Shown here: in pieces, positions 1 to 12,048 of the stretch
Position numbering within the stretch: the stretch's first letter is position 1
Layout: each line of letters begins with the position of its first letter
Origin: Rhodocollybia butyracea
Taxonomy: Eukaryota > Basidiomycota > Agaricomycetes > Agaricales > Omphalotaceae
Direction: 5' to 3'
DNA length: 64,000 nt
NCBI GenBank assembly: GCA_015501585.1
Contig: JADNRY010000048.1
Coordinates: 1-64,000 of the forward strand
Translations under genes and position numbers: made by a program
Notes under the pieces: model-generated
The model's input: the letters and a program-made list of their open reading frames with translations, nothing else
Told to the model about the DNA's origin: nothing
Databases searched by the model: none

Positions 1-34
1 CCATAGGGCGCGTTATATAGGATCAGGGACATTC

Positions 35-471
35 GTGCCCGCTAACATGGTGTACAGAAGATCCCTTACACTAGCGCCTTTCTTTAACACAGACAAAATG
101 TACTACATTATCTGTTTACACGACAACGACGACGTGTTCCTCATTCGAGTTCACAAGCGATTAATGGACAGTCGCTGGAGCTCCTGGAAACAACTTCAAC
201 AGTCCTACGGAAATAAATTCTTGGGAGCATTGTTCTCAGCAGGAACAGATTCATTCAATCAAATATTGGAAGGGGTGAAGTGTCAACACAGCGTCAACCG
301 GTATATGTGGACAGAACCTGCTACGAACACATTGTCACTCTCTTTGTTGCCTACCATTTGGAAATCACTAAAAAATCCTTGCAGGTGATTAATGCATTTA
401 CGCTGCATCAATTTAACTTTCTGACAACAGCTACCCTCTTCGCAGATGATTATACGAACTTGTAGCCTCAC
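35..471 (+). other. Unassigned ORF pair at the left edge
   Basis: Two overlapping frames (35-388 and 280-465) give plausible protein sequence with a possible short intron near 385-430 that begins GTGATT and ends ACAACAG. No family is recognised. It could be the 3' end of a gene that starts outside the window, or a decayed exon. There is no matching start context, so this is only a note that the stretch is not empty. Confidence 0.2.
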
Positions 472-1117
472 ATGGAAAATTTAAAAGACTACAAACTTTT
501 TTTGACTCTTACTTTCATCAGCGCTTCTTTGTACATACACAGGTATTCCACTGCAGAATTTGAATTGAACTAGTCCTCTTACATCTAAATAAGCTTTTGA
601 GATGCACATTCCAGTCATACAACAAATTTTTTACCCACCGGCCTCTATACACATTTGTTATTCCTTGAAAGGCACTATGCTGTACCATCGCTAGTGATCA
701 TATATAATTCTAATAATTACTGTATCTACTCTTTCCTCCCACAAACCCATTTCTTTGCGTACCTGATATTCGAAACATGACTCACTTGGGGCGCATCGTG
801 GAGCGTCGAACCTTGCATTGAATATGGCCCAAGGCGTTGAGTCAACACACATGTACATTTCAGGGTAGAAGTGCGCGTTATCGTGTTGACGCCTTTCAAA
901 TAAAGGCATTTGCATGTACACCTTCACCTATACACGCACAAGCAAAATGTACGAAGGACCATGGCTTTCAGTGAAAGTAGGTGTTGCATTGCCGGACCGT
1001 CAAAACAGCATCAATGATATTGATTGCCGCCGGTTTTATTTGGCGAGTTTTTTGAATGTGGAACCTACTCTCATGAGCAACATCGAAAACCTTGAACAAC
1101 GTTACACTCTCACGCAC
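472..1117. other. Intergenic, no gene seen
   Basis: AT-rich sequence upstream of the first F-box gene. The antisense ORF at 691-927 has no recognisable motif. The long ORF that starts at 914 runs into the F-box exon, but its first 68 codons do not look like the family, so the gene start is placed at the ATG at 1118. Confidence 0.4.
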
Positions 1118-2588
1118 ATGTACAGACTACCGACAGAACTGCACTACGAGATATTAAAATACTTGAATTCAAACGTTACCACAATCGTGTCTTGGTGTAT
1201 ATGTTGCAAAAGCCACTACCGACAAGCACTACCAATACTATATCACTCCATCGGCAGCGAAGCTCTCCTCACTGTAAATCAGTCTGAGACTCGCAATTCA
1301 TTCGCTTCATTTGTACGGTCAATATCATTCATCGCCGACAAATATAACAACAGAGTAGTCACAGACGCTGTTATCTCTTGCTCTGCCACATTTTGGAACA
1401 AATTCAACTCCAACGGCTGTACAAATAAAATACAGGAGCTAATCTGGAAAGTCGACACACCGCTTTCATCTGTGTTCCGAAACGGTGTACCTCCACCGTT
1501 AACGAAATTGAAATCGCACCCGGCGAAAGTGATACCAACTGCTTGGTAAATAATTCAACTTCTACAACTGAACCACACTAACGACTGCAGAACAGATCTC
1601 GCTAATCTCACCCACGTTGCACACTCTCGAACTCACATTGAAGACCAAATTTAACGATTCCTGTAAGTTAATTATAAAACCTGCACAAACGCTGTAAACT
1701 CAACTAACATTTCGTGAAGCGGAATACGACAATCTTAGCAGAATCCTTATGATTTTACCCAACCGTCTCACAACCCTAGATCGCCTTCATTTGAGTATGC
1801 CGTACAACGCATCACATGGCGACGCGGCGTCGCTGCGCAATGTCGTGGAGGCTGAATCATTCATCTTTCCAACATTGTCGTATCTGAGTGTCGAAAGCAC
1901 AAGACCATTTTTACATTTAAAATCATTCATCACACGTCATTCTCAAGTAAAAGGACTAGGCCACATCTGGTGTTCATGGACACCTTCCTCCCCAAAGACA
2001 TTGAAATTATGTCCTTGGGCACCAACACTGCGGCACTTCACTGGGTCGTACGTTGATGCTGCGGCAATATTATCATTACAAGCCACAATACAACTGCAGT
2101 CTATCGACATCCACTGTCCCTATGGTGAACAGTTCAACTTCGTTCAACTCGCATCACATCTAAAGTGATGTCCATCTCTGAAAGCACTCTTCCTGCGTGA
2201 TATCCGCAGCGTCACTTTGTTTGATGCCGCAGCATTTGATCAACTTCCCCAATAGAAGATTTGGGTTTATGGTTAACCGAACAGCAATCAAAGTGAGTAC
2301 AGCTCACCATAAAAATGAACGTGAATATACCTCATCTGTCAGAATTTCCTTCTTTTTGCGCAGACCTCAATCAATTTGTTATCTCATCTTCAGAAGTTAG
2401 ATGTGTGGATGTTCCACGATGAACAAGTACCCAACAAATCGTCCCTGTGGAAGCAAATTCATACGGCCAAATCTAGACCCAATGTCGATATCTACTTATT
2501 TGATCTCAAAGAGACATGGAAAAGGAAAATTTCGATCAATTGGAGAGGTTCAAGGAACATAGAAAGGTCGCTTTGGGCATCACTTTAA
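1118..2588 (+). pseudogene. F-box/LRR-like protein, decayed paralog
   Basis: The ATG at 1118 opens with an F-box core (LPTELHYEILKYL), the segment that in this family binds Skp1 in SCF ubiquitin ligases. Leucine-rich-repeat-like exons follow. My reading is exons about 1118-1528, 1596-1662 (peptide ISPTLHTLELTLK) and 1720-2165, with the last exon about 2364-2588. The frame and the TCG codon across the 1662/1720 junction fit. The third exon then meets TGA at 2166. Beyond it the same frame still reads CPSLKALFLRDI, a typical LRR peptide, before a TAG near 2250. Both stops are one C-to-T change away from a sense codon (CGA, CAG). An alternative 45-nt intron from 2165 would skip the first stop but would lose this LRR peptide. 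Architecture matches the F-box gene at 5412, so it is a paralog, probably dead. Confidence 0.55.
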
Positions 2589-5411
2589 TGAAGAAATTGA
2601 GTACGAGGAGCAACTTCGAACTGTGCTTTCCCACTTCACTTCTTACTTCTACCTCCGTACGCAGAGTTAGCCGATAATTTCATTAACTCTGCAGTTAACT
2701 AACAGTAAACCAAAAAAACTTCATACTCGGAAACTGCATGGGCATGTAAACCTTCTTCATCCCTATTTACCGTTGCGACATTCAATGACCAACACCACCT
2801 TCATAAATCATCGGACAATCCTAACCGGCAACACAGATAGATTATCGCTACAATGTAAAATTAGAAAACAATCACCCTGCGTTACAACATATCTGCAACC
2901 TCAAGAGTGAATTCTATCTATAAATCACCATTGGTCGGGAATAGCATCAAAATGTGAGCAGTGCCACACAGGCTGCGGCTCAAGCGTACAAGGAGGAGAT
3001 TCAACAACGTAGCGAACTTTGACACTCTCCTCAACATCAATCGGTTTAACCGCCATCCAACTTGAACCCGCGCAATTTCCTGATCGTTCATCAATCCCAG
3101 CAGGAAAGCGATGTGATACCAACACGTTTCCCTGTTCTACAACTGCATAAACACTGTGACCTACGAATAGGTCTACAGAACGAATTTGACCCACCTTCGG
3201 GACAATTTAATTCATCATCACCTCCTGTAAAACAATTCCCAGCACCTGTAACACCATAGATGCCATACAATTGTGGCCGCGAAACCGCAATGGACACAGA
3301 AGCAGGTATTGTGAACCATCCCCCGTCATGTAAAGTTTTTCTACTGACAAAATCTGCAACTTTTTTTAAACACCACATGTGATAGATACTTCACTGTCAA
3401 ACTCACTCGATCCTGTAACTTTCCCAACTTCGGAGTTCGCGGACTCCAACCTTGCACTCCGCCTCCGATTCTTTGAATAAATCTATTCAAGTCAGATTCA
3501 CAGGTAACGAATTCATTGCACATACGGTGAACCATCTCTACTGCCAATGTTAATGACAAACCAAAACTAATCTATACCTCTATACCCACCTTAACACGCT
3601 CCACGTCCATACCTATGAAATGAGAGACCTTCCAAAGATCACAGTTTGAAGGATCAGTGTTCTAATTGTAAAATTACTACCTTCAGCCTTTCAGAAATCG
3701 TAAACATACTTGCAAAAAAAACTCAATCAAATATCCCCTTTCTCGCTGGCTTGGATATCGAATAGTTTGTCGACTGCCTTTCCCTTTAGGCATCCGCGAG
3801 TGTGAATACAAATTCTGAATACAGTAAGCTCGAAGTTAACGTTCGAACGAAACAAGAAAATTTAACCAATGTAACGACCCTTTAACGCGCCAAACATTCA
3901 GAACAGATAGCGGGATAATTCCGACTGGGGAAACGACCGCAACACTTCATCTATTTCGTCCGAACTTTATGCCATAATTCCCATCGGACAACACTCCGAA
4001 ACACTCCGATGTTTCCAACACATTACAACACCTCTTCATTTCCGCCTCTACAGGTACTTTTCATCCAATTACTCATCCCACACTTGCCAAACTAGTTTAA
4101 ATTATGCTGGAAGCATCATACCGCCAAATGGCCGGTTACGGACCTCCTAAAACAGGTTAACTGCTTCAACAATCACAATGAAATCTATCGATTACCTGAT
4201 CATAAACGGCCTACAACTAAACCGCAATTCAAGGCGTTCCGTGTACACATTCATTAATACCCATCTAAAATATATTCTGACGGTGCCTTCTTCATTACAA
4301 TCTATTATAACTCATCACTGATCCTCACCAAACACAGACAACTCACTGTTATCCGGAAAGCTACGCGTAATATCCCAGGATCATCTATCTGTAAGGATCT
4401 AGGCGGAATCCTTCGAGCGCGGGTTACGAACCTGGAAACCAAAGTGCGGATACGCTCCGTACTTCTGTTGTTCAGCCGAACTGGGAAAGTTGGTTTGAGA
4501 TGTGAAAGGATGTGAGTGTAGAACGGTTCCGAAGTGCCTATGGGATGTAAGACTCGTGTTGGGATCGTCCAAGGGACTAATGTAGGGACGGCAGGTCCGT
4601 ACAGGCGATAGAATGAACTCGGCGAGTAAGCCTAAGAGTAGATGAGTTTCTGACTCGAAGGGTAGGACCCACTAAGTGCAAGCGGCTTTGATAGCGATAT
4701 GAGCGGAAGCGGAAGGTCAAGCGGTAGCTGACCTGATGCGGCGCAAACAGAGCGGAACCAAATAGATGATAGTAAATTGCAGAGGTTGTGAAAACGATGG
4801 AGTGAAGAAACAGAGTTAAAGAAACAGATAAAGCGAGAAACCGGAACACACAAGAGCACACGAGTCAAGGGGTTAAGCAATATTTCCAATCTACTGTACT
4901 TGACATGGTACAGAACTATTTAAAGGGTACTCGAGGACCGGAGTAGCGATAGGTAATAATCTGAGAGTAGAAAAGACAAGAATAGCCAAAAGAAGTATAA
5001 GGGATGAAAGACAACGATGAACATAAGCGGAAGCAGCGGGATGAGCATAAAGCATATGTATGATTGTAAGAATGATGGAGAATGGATCGACGGGATCATA
5101 GAAAGTGTACAGTGAAGGAAAAAGTAAAACGGAAGCAAAGTGGAAGTGTATCGGAACCGGAAATGCGGCGGAAGCGGGTTATGTAACAGTAAGCGGGAAA
5201 AGTCGGCAGTCTGTATATGCCTAGGGCATGACACTATCAACGTCAAATTACACGAGAACCAGCTTTGACTTTGATCGATCACAGCCGTGTGAAAATGTCT
5301 CCTCCTCGAAATTAGAAAACCACACTAATCACCTTCAACACAAATCCGTCGAGCGAGTACATAAAAACAACAAAATCCAAAGATTTCCTCCCAACAACCA
5401 CATAACCAGAC
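2589..5411. other. Intergenic; antisense ORFs and a purine-rich block
   Basis: From 2925 to 3559 the minus strand has three adjoining open frames (3559-3341, 3378-3091, 3194-2925) that read like protein, but they need at least one frameshift near 3190 and show no family motif I recognise. About 4440-5225 is G-rich on the plus strand, with recurring GCGGAAGC-like motifs; the antisense ORFs there are hydrophobic and low in complexity and are not credible genes. Nothing else is seen. Confidence 0.3.
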
Positions 5412-6980
5412 ATGCACCACAAAGCCACGTTTCTCGACTTACCGAACGAAATACTGCTCATAATTCTCGAAATTCTTCATGACGATAAAAAATCGCTTGC
5501 CGCTATAGCCTCGCTTTCGAAAAGGACAAGAAGACTCGCCTACCTGGTCCTATATAATACAGTGTCCTCTTCTGCCCTTTCCAATATCAGCAAAAACATT
5601 ACCATCGATGGTGAACTTCCTGCCGCGTTGTTCATTAAAAACATCAAAGTAGACAGCTACCAGTTCCCGTACGCCTACTCAGACAACTACATCAGCAACA
5701 ACCTTCGACTCCTCTTTTCCAACATCGATCGGAACGAAAGAACCATATGTAGACATGTACCATTCTCAAAGCTACGTCTGAGATCGTACTCCCTTCCACT
5801 ATACGCCGCCATAGGACAACGGGTTCCCTCAGTACTCCTGCACTTGAACGAACTTGACCTGAGAACACCCTTCCCTAAAGACAAAATTCCTCTTTGTGTA
5901 TCTCTACATGTACGTATCACAAAGTAACTTCTAATGAATCTACAACTAACTTCCAACAGATTCAACTGTATTCCAACACGCTGACACAGCTAACAATCGA
6001 TTTCGCAGGAGTAACAACACGCCGTAAGTTGCCATAAGAATTAGGAATACATACTCCTAACACCATACATTGTTTGATCCTCTTCAGCTGATTACAATAC
6101 CATATCGAAACTACTCCAACCCTTACCACATTCAACCCCAAGGCTTCAGTCATTAAAGCTGAACCTGGGCATTTCGCAACTACTTCGACCAACAGACCTT
6201 CTACAGAATGTTTTCAACAACAACAAATTCACGTTCACGTTCCTGAAAAGGTTCCACTTCGAAACGACAGACGAAGTCATTCGCTTGAAAACGTTCCTTC
6301 TCCGCCACCCGAACATACAGGCACTAGGTTATCGGTTAATTTGCTCAGAAATCCTTGAACAACCAGAACATACCGTCATCACCGACCTCACAGTTCAAGG
6401 AATACTCCCAAACATTTCAGAGTTCACAGGATCCCTCGTCAACGCACTCTTGCTTTCCAACAAAGACAATATAGAACATCCTCTGAAGAGACTACGAGTT
6501 CACTGTGGATATATCACTTCACGTGGAGGAATTCTTCAGCGTCAGCTCCACTCGCTAAAGAATGCTGATAACGTGCGGGAGCTGTACCTCACCTCCGCTC
6601 TCAGGGGAAATAACCTTCTGGACATCACAACCATAGTCCTTGCTTGTCCACAACTAACACATTTCGGGTGTCTCTTATCTACATCTCAACCAACCAAAGT
6701 GCGTATGATAATTTTCATTTTACATTAGCCATCTAAACACAAAATCATATGTTAGGAATATCTAAACCACATGTATTTTGTGGTCCTGCAAAACTTGCTC
6801 CATCTTAAACACTTTCAACTTTTCGTGAACCATCTCAATTACGGGTGGCTTGTTCAACATCACACTGATGCCATAGCGCGCGCCATAATACTAAACGAAC
6901 ACTTACTCACACCGCCATTCAAAATAGAAGTCAGAAATAGCTTCACCCCAGCTCCCTTGATACAGTCTAGATATGGATAG
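5412..6980 (+). CDS. F-box/LRR-like protein, four exons
   Basis: Model: exons 5412-5909, 5960-6023, 6088-6698 and 6756-6980, which gives 465 aa. All three introns are 50-64 nt with GT-AG ends, and the phases agree at every junction. Residues 5-25 hold the F-box (FLDLPNEILLIILEIL), the expected Skp1-binding segment. The rest is a series of leucine-rich stretches such as LQSLKLNLGISQLL and NVRELYLTSAL, as in fungal F-box/LRR proteins that select substrates for SCF ubiquitin ligases. It resembles the decayed gene at 1118 throughout, for example in the block FLKRFHFETTDEVIRLKTF. The coding strand is strikingly G-poor, with C outnumbering G about 3 to 1 in sampled rows. The substrate cannot be inferred. 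The exon model is internally consistent and no stop interrupts it. Confidence 0.75.
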
Positions 6981-8934
6981 CGGCATCCGTATGAAACATG
7001 TATCAAAGCTGGAATCTCTGCATAAATTTCCTCATCGTTAATTCACGGAAGAACAAAAGGCATTTGATGCAGTAAAGTAACACTACTTATCGCAGCAAAT
7101 TCATCCACATTTTGATTCAATATCTACTTACTGAAATGTACTCTCTCTCCAATGAAAACTTTCTCGTCGCGTGTAAATTTTGGCTGCGCATGGCAAAAAT
7201 ACTCACAGTTGAGAATCGGAACAAGGAGAATAACACCATCATGCCATCGAGAACAATCCTACGAAAAGAACTGTAACAACACCACATCTCAAATTAATTG
7301 TTCTCGAAGTCTGCTTAAAAGTACCTCTTGCCATCGAACAGCGCGGACCAACACTGAATTTATACAGTATCAACAGCAGAGGGTTCCGAATCGCTAGTAT
7401 ACGAATATAACAACGTCCGAAACAAGCAACACAACACATTATACATACAACCGTAAAAGACTCTGAGCAACACGAAAAGAATTCATCACGTGTCAACAAC
7501 GTTAGCTTGATCATGTGCCACCACGCTGGGTGTACCAAATTCGGCTTATCGTTGCCCACAACTTGAACAATTCCAGAAAGCACAATCGGGTACAAGTCGA
7601 CCTTGTATGCGTTATCCCCGAACCACGCCTGACCAGTATAACGACACAGCAAAACTGCATAATTTTACAACCACTGCCCCAACAAATAAATTTTCTAACT
7701 TCTGCTTCTTACCTCCATCATTAGAAGGATATGTTCAATTATATTTCTCTCACTTCACCTGAAGCCGGTACACCCTCATCTTACGTCTGCTCTCGCGATC
7801 CTGCAAAACAATCTGCTTACCTGGTCACTGCCTACAGCAAAGAATATTTCACTATCATTATGTTTTCACTATGGCGCACCCACTTTATTCCTTTCGAGAT
7901 TACTAACGACAACGAAGACAATACAAACTACTGCGGGTATCCCTCTCTCAATCAGTTCTCCTCTTCAAAGACAAACCCTGTACACGACGCACAATCACCA
8001 CTTATCGACTTCCACATTTCCATGATCTCCCACAGCAATTATTGGCAACTTCGCGGGTTTTTTTCACAACGACTTCCTGGACTACATATAAGTTACGATC
8101 TACCCACCGTGCTAAGCCCTATAACTTGCTCTCTTCGCATTCTCTGAACATCAAAGAAATCCAATTTCGACTACTTTCAAAATATCAACGAAATGCGCAA
8201 ATGTAAACTGGTACTATTTATTTTCCTACGACAACCAAATCATCTCAAACACACCACAAGTAACGTCAACTCTTACCAACTTTGAATCACTTACAACTTC
8301 GTCAGAATCCAAAACTCAGGCGAATGTCAACACATTTCACGATAATCCAAACTTCTACCTCGGTTTCCACGCTGAACTACTGTGAAGCGGTAGGTGCAAT
8401 GTTAAGGCTGTAATGGTTCATCTGGAAACCAGTACAACACAGTGAAAATCAGCAAAGTATACCTCACCACCCCTACAAATGACTTCTCGAAAAACAACAT
8501 TTTTAACTCCAAATTATGATAGCTAATCTTCAAATTACGCCAAACGTCACTACAACACTCACAACAAACCGACAACTACTACTACACTGCTGAGTAGAGC
8601 CCAACCATCGTACTGCTCGTTGAAGATCACTAACGTTCATGACAAGCACCAAAGCAAAGCAAAGCAACTACCGTGTTCCCCAACAAAATCGGGACATCAC
8701 ATTCATAACCGCCATCGCCTACTCAACCCAACATCGACTAACACACATTGACAGCAATTCCACGACTAATCCTTACCATCTAAATCCACGAATTCACCTT
8801 ATCCTACTCGTCGATACCCAACAACAACTCCGCATCGCGCTCATCCATATCAACACAACGGCTACTGTGATTCGTACTTGTTCAGAAATCAACTCACGCG
8901 TCATCTGTGGATCGAACAGCGCATCTGTTGATTC
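6981..8934. other. Intergenic, G-poor DNA, no gene seen
   Basis: Several open frames exist (7239-7652 minus, 7731-8147 plus, 8639-9064 plus), but none shows a motif, a splice-supported structure or a plausible start. Their openness is probably a by-product of the A/C-rich composition, which rarely makes stop codons on this strand. Confidence 0.35.
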
Positions 8935-9541
8935 ATGGTCAAACGATCCTCATTGTGCTTACACTCACTCATTACCCAACGTCACTGTCGCCCAGAGTCT
9001 CTTGCAGACGGCTCTGGAGAAGTGTACTTCTTACTTGAAAAGATCGCCACGGGAAACATCATAATCACAAAATTGGGAATGACTGTCGATTTCTACCGTC
9101 GTTTTGGTGAACATCAACGCGTTTGCCCGAAAGTAGACCGATTGGAACTATGGCGTAAGGAGGTACCATTCAAACGACGAACAGGTGAGCTTCCTAAGTC
9201 ATTTCCACTGCTATTCTAATAATGACATCAGAAGCGCTACTCCATTTGTATCTCGAAAACATCTCTGTGGATCGTCCTAAGGTTGCCTGCACATCATATA
9301 AGTTTTTGAATTTTTTCGAACCACCAAGATAACAGTGTGTAAAGGTGGACGTAAACACACCGAGCTATTCGCATTCCCCTCCAACCAACTTCAAAATGTA
9401 TTTTCATTCCTCGACTTATTAGTCCCTTCCTTAATTGAGTACCCTTTCCGTAACCATAACAAACGCTTTGACCCTTTAAATCGTAAATGTACCATGTACG
9501 CGACAATACTGACGACGAACACGTTAAAACAATCACACTAA
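8935..9541 (+). pseudogene. GIY-YIG (T5orf172/MUG113-like) protein, splice donor lost
   Basis: Exon 1 (8935-9184) contains EVYFLLEKI, then IIITKLGMTVDFYRRFGEHQ, the pattern of the T5orf172 subgroup of GIY-YIG nuclease-like domains. An intron (9185-9231) leads to ALLHLYLENISVDRPKVACT. By comparison with the second copy at 11.3 kb, an intron should start at 9298, but the donor reads ATAAGT instead of GTAAGT. The acceptor at 9344 and the last exon 9345-9541 (GRKHTELFAF) are intact. With the donor intact the product would be 170 aa with a C-T-S-C-x-x-K-H cluster. As it stands, read-through ends at the TAA at 9330-9332. Function in fungi is unknown. The start ATG is the first in frame and is not certain. 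Confidence 0.65.
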
Positions 9542-9689
9542 GAAAAACTGACACCAAATACCGCCACTTTATACCCAACCGCGACCGCCAATTTACATCA
9601 GAAAAAGCAACGCATCATTGAACCATAACGCTGTAGATTATCGACTACCCTCCACTTCTATCTACAAATATTCGCAACTGATCATAAAC

Positions 9690-9765
9690 GAAGTCTGGTA
9701 GTCACGCTCGTTTTCAGAGTCGGGGACTTGCCGTGCGGCGCACGGCGTTACCGATACTTAATATA
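9690..9765. repeat. Dispersed repeat with GCCGTGC hairpin, copy 1
   Basis: The segment reads CAGAGTCGGGGACTTGCCGT followed by a stem-loop (GCCGTGC, loop, GCACGGC). A near copy lies at 11700-11750 in which the loop is changed but the stem is kept. Both copies follow a GIY-YIG gene, so they belong to one duplicated block of about 500 bp. Confidence 0.55.
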
Positions 9766-10034
9766 GCGTACGTAGTTGGCAATCGATGAAGCTAGCTGGA
9801 TCTAAACAACTGAGCGACCGGTTGGTAATAGCCGCCTATCAGAATCTTATCGCCTATCCCCGACTCTGACCGAAGGGAAGAGAGGGTCTTGTGAACCTCG
9901 TTTCTTATCTGATCCTTCAGATTTCTGCTATGACGCAATACTTTGCACACTGATTGGATGATGCTCTTTGGCGATAACGTTTTCACAGGTTTCGACCACT
10001 ACAACTCTATCGCTGTACGTATCACCATATCCAC

Positions 10035-10155
10035 TTCTGCCGCCGTATCTTGTTTCTAGGACCACTTTTACCATTACACTTCCGCTGCCACATCTTGTTT
10101 CTAGGACCACTTTTACTGTTACCTCTGCCACCATATCTTGTTTCTAGGATCACTT
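10035..10155. repeat. Minisatellite, three units of about 42 bp
   Basis: Three consecutive units share the core CTTGTTTCTAGGACCACTTT, each preceded by a GCCGCC/GCTGCC/GCCACC block. The units differ at a few positions. Open frames on both strands here are by-products of the repeat. Confidence 0.65.
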
Positions 10156-10402
10156 TTGCTGTTATGAATGCTATGTATACAGTACAGTACGAGAGATTTT
10201 TCTCAGTGAAAAGACAATCCTGGGCCATCATACCAATGCTGTTGAATTCGCTTCCTTTTTCTATGTTTACAGTGCTTCCTCAGATGATTGGGAAGAGGTT
10301 TAAAACTCGGAAGGCTGCTATATGTTTGATATGCTTGCGAATGTGGTGAATTTGTTGATATTGAAGATGATAATATGTTTGAGCATGTTGGCCCAGGCTA
10401 TA

Positions 10403-11108
10403 CACTGCGCCAGCGTCAAAAAATATCGGGCGAAATTATTTCCGAAATTATTGCTGTAATTGCTTACCTTTTTCGATCAAAATCTCACCTGTAAATCTTT
10501 GATAATTTCGGCTGAGAAATATACTGTAGTTGATTGTCTTTTTCGATACGAATTTTGCTGGTAATCTGTTATCTATTTCTTCCGAAAAAGACAATGAAAT
10601 TGCTTATCTATTTCATTAAAAATTTCGCTTGAAATTTTTACAAGGTAATAACTGGCCAAGAACTGGGAGGTTCGGTCATGTGATGCATCTGATAAGATTT
10701 CCTGTCTTTGAACGCGACCAAAACGCGACTTATGGGATACTGTATATGCATGGCTGCACTAGTCACCACCAGACAATAAATTGCTCCAGTTCTGCCCTCA
10801 TATCCGCCTAAAGTGTTGTCAGATGCATCACATGACCAAGCCTCCCAGTTCTTGGCCAGTTATTACCTTGTAAAAATTTTGAGCGAAATTCTTAATTAAT
10901 CACGAGCGAAATAGATAAGTAATCTCATTGTCTTTTTCGAGCGATATATATAGCGAAATTCCAAAAGAAAAAGATAATCAATTACAATGTATTTTTCGTA
11001 CGAAATAGAAGACACTTTTCCATTGTAATTTGTATTGAAAAAGGTAAGTAATTACAACAATAATTTCGGCAATAATTTCGCCCGATATTTTTTGACGCTG
11101 GCGTAGTG
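10403..11108. mobile_element. CACTA-like MITE (706 bp, non-autonomous)
   Basis: The left end reads CACTGCGCCAGCGTC and the right end, reverse complemented, reads CACTACGCCAGCGTC. This is the CACTA terminal signature with one mismatch on the left. The flanks carry a 3-bp target duplication, ATA, at 10400-10402 and 11109-11111, as known for the CACTA/EnSpm superfamily. The inverted similarity extends inward for most of each arm, including a shared block with GGTAATAACTGGCCAAGAAC at the inner boundary, leaving about 130 bp of unique centre. There is no transposase ORF. It sits between the two GIY-YIG copies. Confidence 0.8.
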
Positions 11109-11129
11109 ATAGGCAAGTATTCGGCTCCG

Positions 11130-11450
11130 CATTGGCTTCTGAGATGATGCAAGTTGATTCAGAATTCTGGTGGAGTTGATCATGTACTTCTTCGGAAGAG
11201 TGTTTTGAAAAAGGTTGAAGGTGTGTTTCATTGCACAGATGAGGATGATGTATCACAGATGGTGAATGCGTTACTCCACTTGTAGCTTGAAGACATTTCT
11301 GTTGATCGACCCAAACTCATCTGTACATCGTGTAAGTGTTCAAGTTCTTTTGACCTACCGCGATAACTGTAAATCAAGGTGGACATAAACACGTCAAGCT
11401 ATTCACCTCTGACAAAATTCAAACTGTAGTTTCATTCCTCAATCGTTAAT
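11130..11450 (+). pseudogene. GIY-YIG (T5orf172-like) gene fragment, second copy
   Basis: Only the C-terminal part is recognisable. ALLHL is followed by a TAG stop, then LEDISVDRPKLICTS. An intact 46-nt intron follows (donor GTAAGT, acceptor ATCAAG), and then GHKHVKLFTSDKIQTVVSFL, closing with TAA. It aligns with the end of the gene at 8935, including the downstream hairpin repeat. The GIY-YIG core is missing upstream, where the CACTA-like MITE now lies. The good splice donor here is what shows that the other copy has lost its donor. Confidence 0.6.
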
Positions 11451-12048
11451 GTAGTACCATTTTTTGTAATGATAACCAACGCTTTCGCCTCTACATTGAA
11501 AAACTAATAATACAATAACACCATAACATATATGAGCACATGCAATAATTAGCTTATGAAAACACTGGTACAAAACACCGACACTTCACGCGCACGCCCA
11601 ACCACTTACTTACAGCAAAGAAAGCAGTCCATCATTCAACCACAACACTGAGCATTATCCTCCACTTCTACAACTAATAACCAAAGGAGAAAGTCTGGTT
11701 CGGACCCGATCTCAGAGTCGGGGACTTGCCGTGCTTCACACGGCATTACAGATTTATTTATGTACATAATGTTCTCTTTCCAAAATCTCAATGGTGAATC
11801 CGTCACGGTATTCAGCTGATTAACTCAGACTGCGGATTTAATATAACTGTCACATGTTGCCGCCACGATGCATGTTTAAACGACCATCCTTCTTGAACTA
11901 CGACCATCATATTCATCAAAGCATAAGTACATCAAGCAGAGTTCTTTGCCTAACCATCAAGGACAAGAAAGCTGTCAGTTAACGAATCTTGATTTGATTG
12001 CTACGCTGCTAACTTTGTACAGCAGTTTGCTCCACTGCCTAGTAGAAC
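11451..12048. other. Intergenic, upstream of the NLR-type gene
   Basis: It contains the second copy of the hairpin repeat (about 11700-11750: GACTTGCCGTGC, TTCA, CACGGC) and AT-rich DNA. No gene is seen. The promoter of the NLR-type gene would lie here, but no distinctive element stands out. Confidence 0.4.

Larger units (their letters stand above)
9542..10402. other. Intergenic with repeat elements, no gene seen
   Basis: It contains a hairpin-bearing repeat near 9715-9760, shared with 11.7 kb, and a small minisatellite at 10035-10155. The ORFs on the minus strand here are translations of the minisatellite. Confidence 0.5.

Noticed and set aside
4577..5282. Hydrophobic minus-strand ORFs that look like membrane proteins
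   Set aside because: They lie in a purine-rich block; the apparent Leu/Phe/Ser richness follows from composition and there is no motif or start context.
10035..10155. Possible CRISPR-like array
   Set aside because: Only three degenerate units without spacers of constant unique sequence, in a eukaryotic context; it is a minisatellite.
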